From Prolixibacteraceae bacterium (lineage in GTDB: Bacteria; Bacteroidota; Bacteroidia; Bacteroidales; Prolixibacteraceae), in assembly GCA_019856515.1 (NCBI GenBank), contig CP082230.1, positions 1,302,001 through 1,366,000 on the forward strand: a stretch of 64,000 bases of DNA. The letters run 5' to 3'. Both the position numbers and the translations under genes were made by a program. Positions 1-8,908 of the stretch are shown one piece after another. The notes under the pieces were generated by a model, which ran no database searches, had not been told where the DNA came from, and saw only the letters and a list, made by a program, of their open reading frames with translations. Each line of letters begins with the position of its first letter. Positions within the stretch are counted from its first letter, which is position 1.

Positions 1-404
1 GGGTAATCACCCCACCAATACCACCAATCGTCATACCAATATTGATTTACCCAAGTAGTTGTAACAGCAGAAACAGTAACAAAAAGGTCTGGTTCAACGA
101 CACCTTCTTCTGCTTTTGTAAGTTGTGTCCATCCCAGTGCATCTAAATTTTCTTTCACACTAGCCAATAAAGTTTTGTCATAACTATGGCTCAACAAATT
201 TTGGTCATCTTTAGGAACCAAGAACATTACGGTGTCAGGCATCTGATATGTCTTCACATCCCCAAACTGTTTTCCTTTATCATAATTAGTATAGACTACA
301 TCATAATCACTAATATACTCTGGACCGCGATCCTCACAACCCATAAAGGCAAACACAGCGACAATGATTGCCAAAAGATTTAAATATAAGCCTCGTTTCT
401 TCAT
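1..404 (-). CDS. DUF4136-like lipoprotein, 3' end outside the window
   Basis: An open frame starts with ATG at 404 on the minus strand and runs off the left edge, giving 134 residues. The N-terminus is basic (MKKRG), then hydrophobic, ending in a lipobox-like FMGC with the lipidated Cys at residue 23. The mature part begins with acidic residues and later has an aromatic-rich stretch (WVNQYWYDDWWYWW) that is typical of DUF4136-type lipoproteins of Bacteroidota. The family has no defined reaction; members are anchored envelope proteins. The C-terminal part cannot be judged. The plus-strand frames over this stretch look like shadows of it. The family call rests on overall pattern, so it is moderately sure. 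Confidence 0.72.
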   Translation of the reverse strand, partial: MKKRGLYLNLLAIIVAVFAFMGCEDRGPEYISDYDVVYTNYDKGKQFGDVKTYQMPDTVMFLVPKDDQNLLSHSYDKTLLASVKENLDALGWTQLTKAEEGVVEPDLFVTVSAVTTTWVNQYWYDDWWYWWGDY

Positions 405-584
405 GCGAAATAGTTTTAATTCATTTATCTCTAGTTATTATCAAACACATAGATTTGCTATATGGTTCAATCTCACAGCAAAAAAACACTGTAAGATCTT
501 CTATTTTAACTATCTAAAAAGGAAACAAAATGAAACATTAGATTGTTCAATAAAATAAAAAAAACACTCTAAATTGTTGAAATC

Positions 585-1364
585 ATGAATCAGAAGTCTA
601 TCAAAAAGTATCCAATTCACATTACATTATACCGTAATGCTACGATGAGGATCGAACATTTTGGTATTAATATTTTAACCGATCCGATGCTCTCTGACAA
701 GGGCTCATTTATGTCTTTTGTTGTACCTGATAAAAAAAACAACCCAACAACGGATCTTCCTGTACCAATAGAGAAGATATTAGAAGATATCGACGTAGTA
801 CTCATCTCACATCTACACCCTGATAAGTTTGATCAAAAAGCAATGGAGCTGATTCCAAAAAACAAACCTATCATTTGTGTATATGAAGATTCGATTATCT
901 TAAGAGAGATGGGGTTTAGAAATGTTCATACTATCAATGACACGTTAAAGTGGAAAGATGTTACAATACATCGCCAAGACGCAAGTCAAGGGGAACACGA
1001 AATTGAAGATCAACTAGGGAAAGTTACAGGATTTATCATTGAGGCCCCAGGGTATGATACCCTATATTGGGTAGGAGACAGCATATTAGACAATGATGTA
1101 AGAAAGAATATTCACAGAACCAAGCCTGAGATAATCATTACCCATTCAGGAGGAGCCTTACATCTTGGTGAACATCAAATACTGATGAATAGTGATGATA
1201 CAGTAGAGATCGCAAGACAAGCACCAGAAGCAAAAGTTGTAGCTGTCCATTTAGATGCTTTAGATCACTGCTTAGAAACTCGCGAATCATTAAAACAGAG
1301 GGTGAAAGAGGCAAAAATACACAATATCTTTATTCCTTTGGATGGACAAAGACTAACATTATAA
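585..1364 (+). CDS. MBL-fold metallo-hydrolase (UlaG-like)
   Basis: This is a 259-residue cytoplasmic protein with no signal peptide. The metallo-beta-lactamase signature is SHLHPDKFD (H76, H78, D80), followed by H138 in QGEH, D165 in GDS and H222 near VAVHLDALDH, in the order expected for UlaG-like hydrolases. Residue 81 is Lys, where the classical HxHxDH motif has the His that binds the second metal, so one metal site may be weakened or lost. The substrate is unknown; the family includes lactonases and phosphodiesterases. The gene stands alone, ends at a strong bidirectional hairpin, and converges on hisS. The fold is sure, the function is not. Confidence 0.85.
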   Translation: MNQKSIKKYPIHITLYRNATMRIEHFGINILTDPMLSDKGSFMSFVVPDKKNNPTTDLPVPIEKILEDIDVVLISHLHPDKFDQKAMELIPKNKPIICVYEDSIILREMGFRNVHTINDTLKWKDVTIHRQDASQGEHEIEDQLGKVTGFIIEAPGYDTLYWVGDSILDNDVRKNIHRTKPEIIITHSGGALHLGEHQILMNSDDTVEIARQAPEAKVVAVHLDALDHCLETRESLKQRVKEAKIHNIFIPLDGQRLTL

Positions 1365-1370
1365 AACGAC

Positions 1371-1402
1371 AAAAGGTAACCCTCAATAGGTTACCTTTTT
1401 TG
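1371..1402. terminator. Bidirectional intrinsic terminator between the MBL gene and hisS
   Basis: A perfect 10-bp stem (AAAGGTAACC with AGGTTACCTTT) and a 6-base loop is followed by a T-run on the plus strand and an A-run on the other side. It lies 7 bases after the stop of the MBL gene and about 29 bases from the hisS stop, so it can serve both convergent genes. Confidence 0.85.
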
Positions 1403-1430
1403 TATATATTTCCCTGAAAACAATAGCTGA

Positions 1431-2792
1431 CTATGACAAAGTCTCAATCATAACATCAACAGATACTTGTTGCTGTTCACCTGTTTCCATATTTTTAAGT
1501 GTTACGACCCCCTCTTTCATTTCAGACTCACCCACCAAAACAACATAAGGAATTCCTTTTGCGTTCGCATAGGTCATCTGTTTCTTCATCTTAGCATTGT
1601 TCCCAAAAATTTCACTTGAGATACCTGCTTTTCTTAACTTAGAGATGATTGGCAAACAATATAGCTCCTCCTCTTTTCCAAAGTTAACAAAGAACACTTT
1701 TGTAGTCGTAATACTATCTTTGGGAAAAAGATCCAACGACTCCAATACATCATAAATACGATCTGCACCGAAAGAGATACCAACACCTGAAACATCTTTT
1801 AGCCCAAAAATACCTGTAAGATCATCATAACGACCTCCACCTGTAATTGAGCCCATGACAGCATCTTTTGCTTTTACTTCAAAAATTGCACCGGTATAAT
1901 AGTTCAATCCTCTAGCTAATGTTAGATCAAGTTCAATCTCTACATCTAAATCAAACAAGGTCAAATATCCAAAGATTTCACGAAGTTCCTCAATTCCTTT
2001 CATCCCAACTTCAGAAGATCCGATAACCTCTTCGATCTGCGTCAGCTTCTCTTGATTGGTTCCACTTAACTGAAGAATAGGTTGAAGTTTTTCGACTGCA
2101 CTTTCAGATATCCCTTTCTCTACAAGCTCCTTATTGACATTGTCTAGACCAATCTTATCAAGTTTATCGATAGCCACAGTAATATCGATCATACGATCTG
2201 CAGCACCAATCGTCTCAGCAATACCTGCTAGCACTTTTCGATTGTTTAACTTGATCACCGTACGAATACCTAAACGACGATAAACCTCATCCACAATTTG
2301 GATAAGCTCCACTTCATTCATTAGTGAATCACTACCAACCACATCTACATCACACTGATAGAACTCACGATATCGACCTCTTTGAGGACGATCAGCACGC
2401 CATACAGGCTGAACTTGGTAACGTTTAAATGGAAAGTTGATCTCATTTCTATGTTGTACCACATATCGTGCAAAAGGAACAGTTAAGTCATAACGCAACC
2501 CTTTCTCACTCAACTTATTGGTTAACTGAGGAATCTTACGCTCTGAAAAGTCTGCATCAGTAATTTTCTTTGTAAAATCACCTGAATTTAGCACTTTAAA
2601 TAACAGTTTATCTCCTTCTTCCCCATATTTACCCATCAAAGTTGAAAGGTTCTCCATGGCAGGAGTTTCTATAGGTTGGAAACCATAAAGCTTAAACACC
2701 GAACGAATCGTATCGAAGATATAGTTTCTTTTGGACATTTGTTCAGGTCCAAAATCTCGTGTTCCCTTTGGTATGGACGGTTTTTGTGCCAT
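1431..2792 (-). CDS. hisS: Histidine--tRNA ligase
   Basis: This class II aminoacyl-tRNA synthetase of 453 residues charges tRNA-His with histidine in the cytoplasm. Visible signatures are the N-terminal [11 protein letters not shown], motif 2 ([19 protein letters not shown]), the HisA-type histidine-binding loop [15 protein letters not shown], motif 3 around [13 protein letters not shown] with [11 protein letters not shown], and a C-terminal anticodon-binding domain (about residues 355-453, VFFVNFG onward). Length is normal for the family's slightly longer Bacteroidota type. It appears monocistronic, with its promoter in the AT-rich gap 2793-3188. No anomalies were seen. Confidence 0.97.
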   Translation of the reverse strand: MAQKPSIPKGTRDFGPEQMSKRNYIFDTIRSVFKLYGFQPIETPAMENLSTLMGKYGEEGDKLLFKVLNSGDFTKKITDADFSERKIPQLTNKLSEKGLRYDLTVPFARYVVQHRNEINFPFKRYQVQPVWRADRPQRGRYREFYQCDVDVVGSDSLMNEVELIQIVDEVYRRLGIRTVIKLNNRKVLAGIAETIGAADRMIDITVAIDKLDKIGLDNVNKELVEKGISESAVEKLQPILQLSGTNQEKLTQIEEVIGSSEVGMKGIEELREIFGYLTLFDLDVEIELDLTLARGLNYYTGAIFEVKAKDAVMGSITGGGRYDDLTGIFGLKDVSGVGISFGADRIYDVLESLDLFPKDSITTTKVFFVNFGKEEELYCLPIISKLRKAGISSEIFGNNAKMKKQMTYANAKGIPYVVLVGESEMKEGVVTLKNMETGEQQQVSVDVMIETLS

Positions 2793-3036
2793 CTTAATCT
2801 ATCTAGAGTTTTTGTTTATTACATCTTTAAATAATCTACACCACAGATTTACAGAATCTCCAAACGTAGAAAAGCACAAAATTAATCATTTATCCCATAA
2901 TAATTCGATTCAATACAACTCTTTATCCCCTCAAATACTCTTTTTTCACTAAAACGAAGCTATATTTTGTCACTAAATGAGTAATTCAGAATGCTTTAAA
3001 ATATAAACATAAAATGTTTTATTCTGTTGGTTTTTA

Positions 3037-3044
3037 TATCTTTG
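3037..3044 (+). promoter_or_regulatory. Candidate Bacteroidota -7 box upstream of the porin gene
   Basis: TATCTTTG matches the Bacteroidota -7 consensus TAnnTTTG and lies about 145 bases before the porin start, implying a long 5' leader. No clear TTTG -33 element is visible at the usual spacing. The rest of the 396-base gap 2793-3188 is AT-rich and must also hold the divergent hisS promoter; I see nothing else in it. Confidence 0.35.
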
Positions 3045-3188
3045 GGGAAAGAAAATTGCACTTTTATATACAATAATTAAATTATTGGTCATTTGGATTT
3101 CCTAATCACTAGGAAAGCATTTTCTTTGTGTTCGTTTCTTTGGAGGGAAAGAGACAGATAGAAGTATCAACATCACAAAGTACAATTT

Positions 3189-4454
3189 ATGAAAAAAACA
3201 TTATTACTCCTAGCACTATTACTTCCAGCACTCAGTTGGGGGCAAGAAAAAGATGCTAAACCTAAAGTATCTATTCACGGTTTCATCCGTACAGACGCAG
3301 TTGTAGATAGCCGTCAAAATGTTTATGCATTAGAAGGATTGTATTCCGTTTTTCCTAAAAAACCAGAGTTAGATTCAAATGGACAAGACCTTAACGATCA
3401 AGCTTCTGCAAGAGAACTGAGCTTATTCTCAAGACTAAGCTTTAGAATTACAGGTCCAGACGTTTTCAATGCAAAAACAAGTGGGTTATTCGAATTCGAC
3501 GCTATTGGAAGTACAGGAGCTGCAGGAACAAATAATGTACTTCGTTTTCGCCATGCATATGTAAAATTAGATTGGCAAAAAAGTTCACTACTCGTAGGGC
3601 GTTCTTGGCACCCATTGTTTGTAACGTCAACATTCCCTGTTGTATTGAACCTAAACACAGGTATTCCATACCAACCTTTTAACAGAGCACCACAGATCCG
3701 TTTTACGCAAAATTTAAATAAGACCTTAAAAGCACAAATCACAGCATGCTATCAAAGTCAATATTCAAGTGTAGGGCCAGATGGAAAATCTCCAGATTAC
3801 CAACGTAATGCAGTGGCTCCAAACATGAACTTCCTACTGAAAACGGAATCAAAGAACTTTAAGGCAGGAGTCGCATATGATCTTCTTACACTTCAACCAT
3901 TCAACGAAACAACCATTGATGAAAAAACCTATAAGAACACAGACCTATTGACTTCTCATCGCTTTATGGCATATGCGGATCTTACGTCAGGTGATTTCGA
4001 GGTAAAAGTGAAAGGGATGTATGGACAAAACATGAGTGACCAGCTTCTGGGAGGAGGGTATGCTATCACGAACATCAATCAAAACAACGGTAAAGTGGAC
4101 TATACACAAAGCTGTAATGCTAACGGATTTGTAGAGTTCTTCTATAAAACATCTGATCGCTTAAAGCTTGCCTTATTTGGTGGATACATGAAAAACTTCG
4201 AATATGAGGATGATATATACCAATCAGGAGAAGATACTAAAAATAATGTATTTGGTAAATACACAGATGTAGACTACAGCTACCGTATTGCGCCAGCAGT
4301 ATACTATAAGGTAAAAAACCTACAACTTGCTGCTGAATACGAATATACAGTTGCCGCATACGGAGACGTAGACTATAGCAACAAAGCGAAGATAAGCAAC
4401 AGTGAAGAAGTAGCAAACAATCGTGTTACGCTTTCATTGTCATACTTCTTCTAA
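3189..4454 (+). CDS. Outer-membrane beta-barrel porin
   Basis: This 421-residue protein has a clean signal peptide (MKKTLLLLALLLPALSWGQ, cleavage likely after SWG or GQ) followed by KVSIHGFIRTDAVVDSRQ. The body shows alternating aromatic/polar beta strands and ends in a terminal Phe (TLSLSYFF), the usual BAM recognition signature. Segments such as LRFRHAYVKLDWQKSSLLVGRSWHPLF resemble the trimeric DcaP-like porin family. It probably forms a passive diffusion channel; the solute cannot be read from sequence. It is monocistronic, with a terminator hairpin 78 bases after the stop. It could equally be called a generic gram-negative porin. Confidence 0.8.
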   Translation: MKKTLLLLALLLPALSWGQEKDAKPKVSIHGFIRTDAVVDSRQNVYALEGLYSVFPKKPELDSNGQDLNDQASARELSLFSRLSFRITGPDVFNAKTSGLFEFDAIGSTGAAGTNNVLRFRHAYVKLDWQKSSLLVGRSWHPLFVTSTFPVVLNLNTGIPYQPFNRAPQIRFTQNLNKTLKAQITACYQSQYSSVGPDGKSPDYQRNAVAPNMNFLLKTESKNFKAGVAYDLLTLQPFNETTIDEKTYKNTDLLTSHRFMAYADLTSGDFEVKVKGMYGQNMSDQLLGGGYAITNINQNNGKVDYTQSCNANGFVEFFYKTSDRLKLALFGGYMKNFEYEDDIYQSGEDTKNNVFGKYTDVDYSYRIAPAVYYKVKNLQLAAEYEYTVAAYGDVDYSNKAKISNSEEVANNRVTLSLSYFF

Positions 4455-4531
4455 GAAATAAGATAATAAGCACAAAATAGAGTTAAAAGTGAGCTATAAG
4501 ACTTGCGAATATATAACTCATTTCATGATTT

Positions 4532-4573
4532 AAAATAATAAAGCTTCTCTTTTCAGAGAAGCTTTATTATTTT
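4532..4573. terminator. Bidirectional intrinsic terminator between the porin and CDGSH genes
   Basis: A very long perfect stem (about 19 bp, centred on AAGCTTCTCT / AGAGAAGCTT) with a 4-base loop has an A-run on one side and a T-run on the other. It lies between two convergent genes. Confidence 0.9.
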
Positions 4574-4595
4574 AAACGAACGACACTTTGATGAA

Positions 4596-5222
4596 TCAAT
4601 CCTTAAAACCTATTGAAGCATGCGTCCCATCACACAATGGTTTTATTTTAGAGGCACCACAGCGACATAGAGCATAATGATCTTCAGTTACTAAAACAAG
4701 ATTTGTCCATTGATCATCGATTAATTTAATACCACCTTGCACATAATATGGTCCATCTTTACGCACGATCACCTTCTGTACATCGAACCACTCTTTGAAC
4801 TCTTCATCTCCAACTTTCGCTGTTAATGCACCAGTAGGACACTTCATAACCACTTCAACCACATCTTCAACACGTTCAGCATTCTCGGGTCTAATCCATG
4901 GTTTCTCATGAGTGAATACCTCTTCGAGATTACAAGTACCATGATGACAACATAATGCTCTTTTATCAAAGACACTCATCTTGTCCCCTTTATATTCATG
5001 AGGTGCTTTATCCAACTCCTTATTAGGTGCACGCTCACCCGAAAAGTGAATGGAAGCATGCGTCCCGTCACAAAAAGGTTTTTTCTTCGACGCACCACAA
5101 CGACAAAGGGAAAAAACTCTAGGCATTGGTAAAATTTCACCATCTTGAGTAAAAAGTTCAATATCGACAGCCATCAGGGGACTATACTTTGAAACTACAA
5201 TTTGTCCATTTTTCTTTTTCAT
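4596..5222 (-). CDS. Double CDGSH plus YjdI-type [4Fe-4S] iron-sulfur protein
   Basis: This 208-residue soluble protein has three cluster-binding segments. The first is a CDGSH-type motif near residues 40-55 (CRCGASKKKPFCDGTHAS). The middle is a Fer4_19/YjdI-like domain (CCHHGTC ... MKCPTGAL, about 85-145). The last is a second CDGSH motif at the C-terminus (CRCGASKIKPLCDGTHAS). Each CDGSH motif keeps the 3-Cys/1-His ligand set of a [2Fe-2S] cluster. An electron-transfer or redox-sensing role is inferred. The start lies 14 bases after the stop of the upstream GNAT gene, the same partnership as yjdI-yjdJ in Escherichia coli, so co-transcription is likely. Confidence 0.9.
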   Translation of the reverse strand: MKKKNGQIVVSKYSPLMAVDIELFTQDGEILPMPRVFSLCRCGASKKKPFCDGTHASIHFSGERAPNKELDKAPHEYKGDKMSVFDKRALCCHHGTCNLEEVFTHEKPWIRPENAERVEDVVEVVMKCPTGALTAKVGDEEFKEWFDVQKVIVRKDGPYYVQGGIKLIDDQWTNLVLVTEDHYALCRCGASKIKPLCDGTHASIGFKD

Positions 5223-5236
5223 CGTATCTTTATTTA

Positions 5237-5515
5237 TTACAAAACATCATCAAAAGATCTGACCGTATCAAATATGTGTTTTGCAAAAGGACATAAAGGA
5301 TAAATTTTCACACCTTGCGCTCTTGCAAATTCCACTGCAGACTCGACCATTATCATTCCGAAACCTTTATGTCCATAATCCTCAGAGACCTCAGTATGGT
5401 CAATTATAAACATCTTGTCACCGGCCCAAGTATAAGTCATCAAAGCAACTCTCTCACCATCTGCTTCAACACCCAAAAACCCATTCTTGACATCATTCTC
5501 GTGTATTACTTTCAT
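5237..5515 (-). CDS. YjdJ-type GCN5-related N-acetyltransferase
   Basis: This small one-domain protein has 92 residues when started at the ATG at 5515 (MKVIHEND); a TTG two codons upstream is less likely. It has the compact GNAT-like core of the YjdJ family: strand-rich N-terminus, then HTEVSEDYGHKGFGMIMVESAVEFA, which carries the acetyl-CoA loop (about residues 50-65), and a C-terminal YPLCPFAKHIF that is characteristic of this family. The substrate is unknown. It is the first gene of a two-gene unit with the iron-sulfur protein that follows. Confidence 0.88.
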   Translation of the reverse strand: MKVIHENDVKNGFLGVEADGERVALMTYTWAGDKMFIIDHTEVSEDYGHKGFGMIMVESAVEFARAQGVKIYPLCPFAKHIFDTVRSFDDVL

Positions 5516-5606
5516 AAGCAATAAGTATTCTAGTTCTTACTCTTTGAAGTTATGACAAATAAAAAACTGCTACTCTATGTTAGGTCTCCAGACATAAAAA
5601 AAGAGA

Positions 5607-6182
5607 CTATCTCTTTAAATTCTTCTCAATCCTACGATCTGGAATAATCCATATCAATGACATACACAGATATAATACCATAGAGATTATTGGAGATAAA
5701 AAAGTAGATATAATTGCCACAATATTAATTCCCACAGTAACCTTTCCTTTAAAATCTCTTCCGATATATCGTGATACAAATGATCTTTTACCTTCACTCT
5801 TGATTATCGTTATAACAAGCAGATGATATGCAAAAGCGGCCATTAACAATACGATACCATAAAGCAGTGTCGGAAACATTGAGAACAAATTCTGTCCCAC
5901 CCAACCTGTCACAAATGGAAATAGAGACAACCAAAACAAGAGGTGTAAGTTGGCCCATAATATCTTTCCATTTACCCTCTTTACGGCATGCATCAAGTGG
6001 TGATGATTATTCCAATAGATCCCTAGAAAAACAAAACTTATTACAAAGGTGATAAAAGTAGGTACTAAAGGCTTAAGAGCCTCTAAAGAAGAAGAGTGAG
6101 GAACTTCCATTTCAAGTACCATTATGGTAATAATAATTGCTATTACCGCGTCACTAAATGCTTCGAGTCTCGATGTTTCCAT
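5607..6182 (-). CDS. TMEM175-like (DUF1211) potassium channel
   Basis: This 191-residue membrane protein has six predicted hydrophobic segments. The first contains the family signature FSDAVIAIIIT at residues 9-19, where FSD forms the pore constriction in characterised prokaryotic TMEM175 channels. The second segment carries a His pair (NNHHHLMHAV), common in bacterial members. Such proteins form tetrameric K+ leak channels in the inner membrane. Length is normal for the single-repeat bacterial form. It is monocistronic, oriented away from the sulfatase gene. Confidence 0.88.
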   Translation of the reverse strand: METSRLEAFSDAVIAIIITIMVLEMEVPHSSSLEALKPLVPTFITFVISFVFLGIYWNNHHHLMHAVKRVNGKILWANLHLLFWLSLFPFVTGWVGQNLFSMFPTLLYGIVLLMAAFAYHLLVITIIKSEGKRSFVSRYIGRDFKGKVTVGINIVAIISTFLSPIISMVLYLCMSLIWIIPDRRIEKNLKR

Positions 6183-6465
6183 ACTAAAAACGTTCTTTAC
6201 AAAAGTAAAACATACAGAGAGTAAAATGGTTCAATAATATCCGTCACTCCCCTCTTCCAAGATCAACTTCAAGGCATATAATTTTTCTTGATTCTAGATC
6301 ATCTTTTCAGGAACAATAGAGACTTTTTCATGTAATCCTACACTTTTTATAACAAAACATATTAATTTTAATCGATTGAAAAATATTTATTGAGACGTAA
6401 TCCTCTATCCTTAACATCTTATGATGGAAGATCTATGTTCAAAACCTATAAAACAAACTATTATT

Positions 6466-7965
6466 ATGAAAATGAGACTTGTAAAACTACTTACGCTATT
6501 ACTTTTCACAGTACCGATTTATGCCAAAGATCGTCCAAATGTTATTCTCTTTCTCGTAGATGACATGGGGCTTATGGATACCTCGGTCCCATTTATCATA
6601 GATGCATCAGGAAAACCTAAAACCTATCCATTAAACTCCTTTTATAAAACTCCAAATATGGAGAAACTGGCAAATCAAGGGGTTCGGTTTACCAACTTTT
6701 ATGCACATTCGGTCTGCTCCCCAACAAGAACGACACTAATGACAGGCCAAAACTCCGCAAGACATGGGGTAACCAACTATATCAAACCTGAAAGCAACAA
6801 CAGGGGAGCTTATGGACCTAAAGACTGGAATTGGACAGGAATAAAAAAAAACACCCTAACTCTACCTAAACTCCTAAAAGACAATGGCTATCAAACCATC
6901 CATGTAGGCAAAGCACATTTTGCACCAATAGGCTATGAAGGAGAAGACCCATGTAATATCGGGTTTAATGTGAATATCGGAGGATCTGCCATTGGACAAC
7001 CAGGTAGTTACTATGGTAAAGATGGATATGGAAATATCGCAGGAAACAAGAAAAGAGCTGTTCAAGGACTAGAAGCCTACTATAAAGATGATATTTTTTT
7101 AACCGAAGCTTTAACCATTGAAGCGAACAAGCAGATCTCAAAAGCAGTAGATAAAGAAAAACCGTTCTTTTTATATATGGCACACTATGCAGTACATGCT
7201 CCATTTCACACGGACCCTAGATTTATAGATCACTATAACAATTCAGATAAAAGCAAACGTGCCAAAGCATATGCGACATTAATTGAAGGGATAGATAAAT
7301 CATTAGGAGACATCATACATCATGTAAACGAGCTGGGAATTGGAGAGAACACCCTCATCATATTTATGGGAGACAATGGATCAGACGCACCACTTCCAAT
7401 AAAGAAAAACTATAGTAGCTCCTCTCCGATTAAAGGGAAAAAAGGAAACAACTGGGAAGGGGGCATGCGAGTACCGTTTATCGCATCATGGGTAAAACCA
7501 TCCTCACAAAAAACATTACAGCAAGACACTCCTGTCAAAAAAGATGCCATACAGAAACAGATGGGAACAGCCATGGATATCTTACCAACCATCTGTAGTA
7601 TTACAAACACTAAAATCCCCAAAGAGATGACAATAGATGGCTTCTCTTTAGAACTTCAGTTCGATGGTAAAAGAAATCGGCATCGAAATGAGATATTCCT
7701 AAATCACTTTCCGCACAAACATCGCTCGAGCTACTTCACCAGCATGGTCAAATATCCATGGAAAGTAATCTATCACTATCCTGTAGAAAAAGCGGCATCC
7801 TATGAACTATATAATCTAAAAGAAGATCCTTTTGAAACATCAAACTTAGCTTCAGAAAACACCAAGCAGCTTCATAAAATGATGAAGTCACTAGACCGTG
7901 AACTAATAAAAGAGCATGCCTTATATCCTAAAAAAGATGGACAACTTTTAAAACCCATCATCTAA
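6466..7965 (+). CDS. Secreted formylglycine-type sulfatase
   Basis: The chosen start at 6466 places a signal peptide (MKMRLVKLLTLLLFTVPIYA) at the N-terminus; upstream ATG codons at 6421 and 6424 would bury it. The mature 480-residue protein begins DRPNVILFLVDDMG, the Asp-Asp metal site of the alkaline-phosphatase superfamily. The sulfatase signature CSPTRTTLMTG has Cys84 as the residue to be converted to formylglycine by an anSME-type maturase. FMGDNG supplies another metal-binding Asp-Asn. The segment GGSAIGQPGSYYGKDGYGN is shared in spirit with the sulfatase at 29309, so they are paralogs. It acts in the periplasm or outside on a sulfated sugar; the position specificity is unknown. It is monocistronic and ends at a terminator. 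Confidence 0.93.
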   Translation: MKMRLVKLLTLLLFTVPIYAKDRPNVILFLVDDMGLMDTSVPFIIDASGKPKTYPLNSFYKTPNMEKLANQGVRFTNFYAHSVCSPTRTTLMTGQNSARHGVTNYIKPESNNRGAYGPKDWNWTGIKKNTLTLPKLLKDNGYQTIHVGKAHFAPIGYEGEDPCNIGFNVNIGGSAIGQPGSYYGKDGYGNIAGNKKRAVQGLEAYYKDDIFLTEALTIEANKQISKAVDKEKPFFLYMAHYAVHAPFHTDPRFIDHYNNSDKSKRAKAYATLIEGIDKSLGDIIHHVNELGIGENTLIIFMGDNGSDAPLPIKKNYSSSSPIKGKKGNNWEGGMRVPFIASWVKPSSQKTLQQDTPVKKDAIQKQMGTAMDILPTICSITNTKIPKEMTIDGFSLELQFDGKRNRHRNEIFLNHFPHKHRSSYFTSMVKYPWKVIYHYPVEKAASYELYNLKEDPFETSNLASENTKQLHKMMKSLDRELIKEHALYPKKDGQLLKPII

Positions 7966-7986
7966 GCAAAGGAACCATTAAACGCC

Positions 7987-8022
7987 AAACGGGCAAATAT
8001 CTCAAGAAATATTTGCCCGTTT
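7987..8022. terminator. Intrinsic terminator after the sulfatase gene
   Basis: A 14-bp perfect stem (AAACGGGCAAATAT / ATATTTGCCCGTTT) lies 22 bases after the sulfatase stop. It has A and T runs on its flanks and also faces the convergent small lipoprotein gene. Confidence 0.85.
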
Positions 8023-8072
8023 AATTATATCCACAAAAAATCATTTGACTACATCAAATAAAAATAAACTTA

Positions 8073-8207
8073 CTAGTTTTCTGCATCGACTGGACGCTCT
8101 ACCCCCTCCAGAGTTAAATCAAAATCCCCTTTTGTCGTTACACAGCTGTTCATCCCAATCAGAACGAATAAACTCCACACCACACTACTCCATACCCTTC
8201 TCATCAT
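8073..8207 (-). CDS. Tiny lipoprotein of unknown function
   Basis: Starting from the ATG pair at 8204-8207, a 44-residue product has a typical lipoprotein leader (MMRRVWSSVVWSLFVLIGMN, then Cys22) and a mature tail of only about 23 residues, ending VERPVDAEN. A longer frame extends upstream to 8276 but its first 22 residues do not look like coding sequence. Lipoproteins this short are known in Bacteroidota envelopes but have no general function. It sits alone between the sulfatase terminator and the accessory region. It could be a chance frame, though the lipobox is convincing. Confidence 0.5.
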   Translation of the reverse strand: MMRRVWSSVVWSLFVLIGMNSCVTTKGDFDLTLEGVERPVDAEN

Positions 8208-8554
8208 CTTGATAGTTTTAATTCTTATATCGTTACCATCACAAATAAAAAGCCCATGTGTGCAACCAGCGTACACACCAACAAGAAATGATCACAAAAA
8301 ATTAAATTCCTACTATAATCTTAGACTCAAATAAAACCAATAGACTATATTTTAAACTATTAGGCGTTTAATCTTTCTATCCTTATCATTTTTTCATAGA
8401 TTTAAATGAAAATTTAATCAACGCTGCAACCACAAAATAGAAGGTCTATATTCATCATCACTATGAAGAAACATCAATACATATATACAAACCATGCTAC
8501 ACAAATTCACACATTGTGCGATATACCTTCTAAGTACCTACTAGGTACCTACTC

Positions 8555-8687
8555 CCACCTTCCTAGCACTTTTGTCCATGGTTCAGCCATGGTTCGTCCA
8601 TGGTTTGTCCATCGATTTCGGGGGTATCGGTGGCTGAATCATGGACGAACCATGGCTGAACCACGGACATAGGTACTAGGAAGGTAC
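8555..8687. repeat. Long imperfect palindrome with nested CCATGG units
   Basis: Two arms of about 60 bases can pair around a short loop near 8614-8627, with only scattered mismatches; both contain ACCTTCCTAG and GGTTCAGCCATGGTTCG. Each arm is itself built of repeats of roughly GTCCATGGTT, so the element holds several CCATGG palindromes. It is much more GC-rich than the DNA around it and has no convincing gene; the plus-strand frame across it is a by-product of the repeats. In the wider gap 8208-8908 I see only this element, the 23-bp repeat and AT-rich filler. Function is unknown; a foldback or MITE-like element is one option. Confidence 0.75.
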
Positions 8688-8753
8688 TATCAAATAGCTA
8701 GGAAGGGGCTATGAAATCATGACAGCACATATACTATTCTTGAAGAAAATTTA

Positions 8754-8799
8754 GACAGAGTTAATTTTACACCGTCGACAGAGTTAATTTCACACCGTC
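8754..8799. repeat. Tandem 23-bp direct repeat, possible insertion-sequence end
   Basis: Two head-to-tail copies of a 23-base unit beginning GACAGAGTTAATTT and ending ACACCGTC differ at one base (T/C at position 15). The unit looks like a terminal repeat of an insertion sequence, but no transposase or matching inverted copy is present in the window. It could be the footprint left by a departed element. Confidence 0.55.
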
Positions 8800-8908
8800 T
8801 TTACATTACCTTTTACCCCCCATCCCATTTTTCAACCAAACACTTAAAGCACCCGACAGTAGCGGATTAATACACAATGACAAGGGTAAATGATCTGACT
8901 TCATTATA

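Noticed and set aside
6421..6465. Upstream start of the sulfatase gene
   Set aside because: Starting at 6421 would place 15 polar residues before the signal peptide; the ATG at 6466 gives a normal leader.
8463..8672. Plus-strand frame of 69 residues rich in repeated WFVH/GRTMAEP-like segments
   Set aside because: It is an accident of the CCATGG palindrome array; the residue pattern follows the DNA repeats and there is no family match or codon signal.
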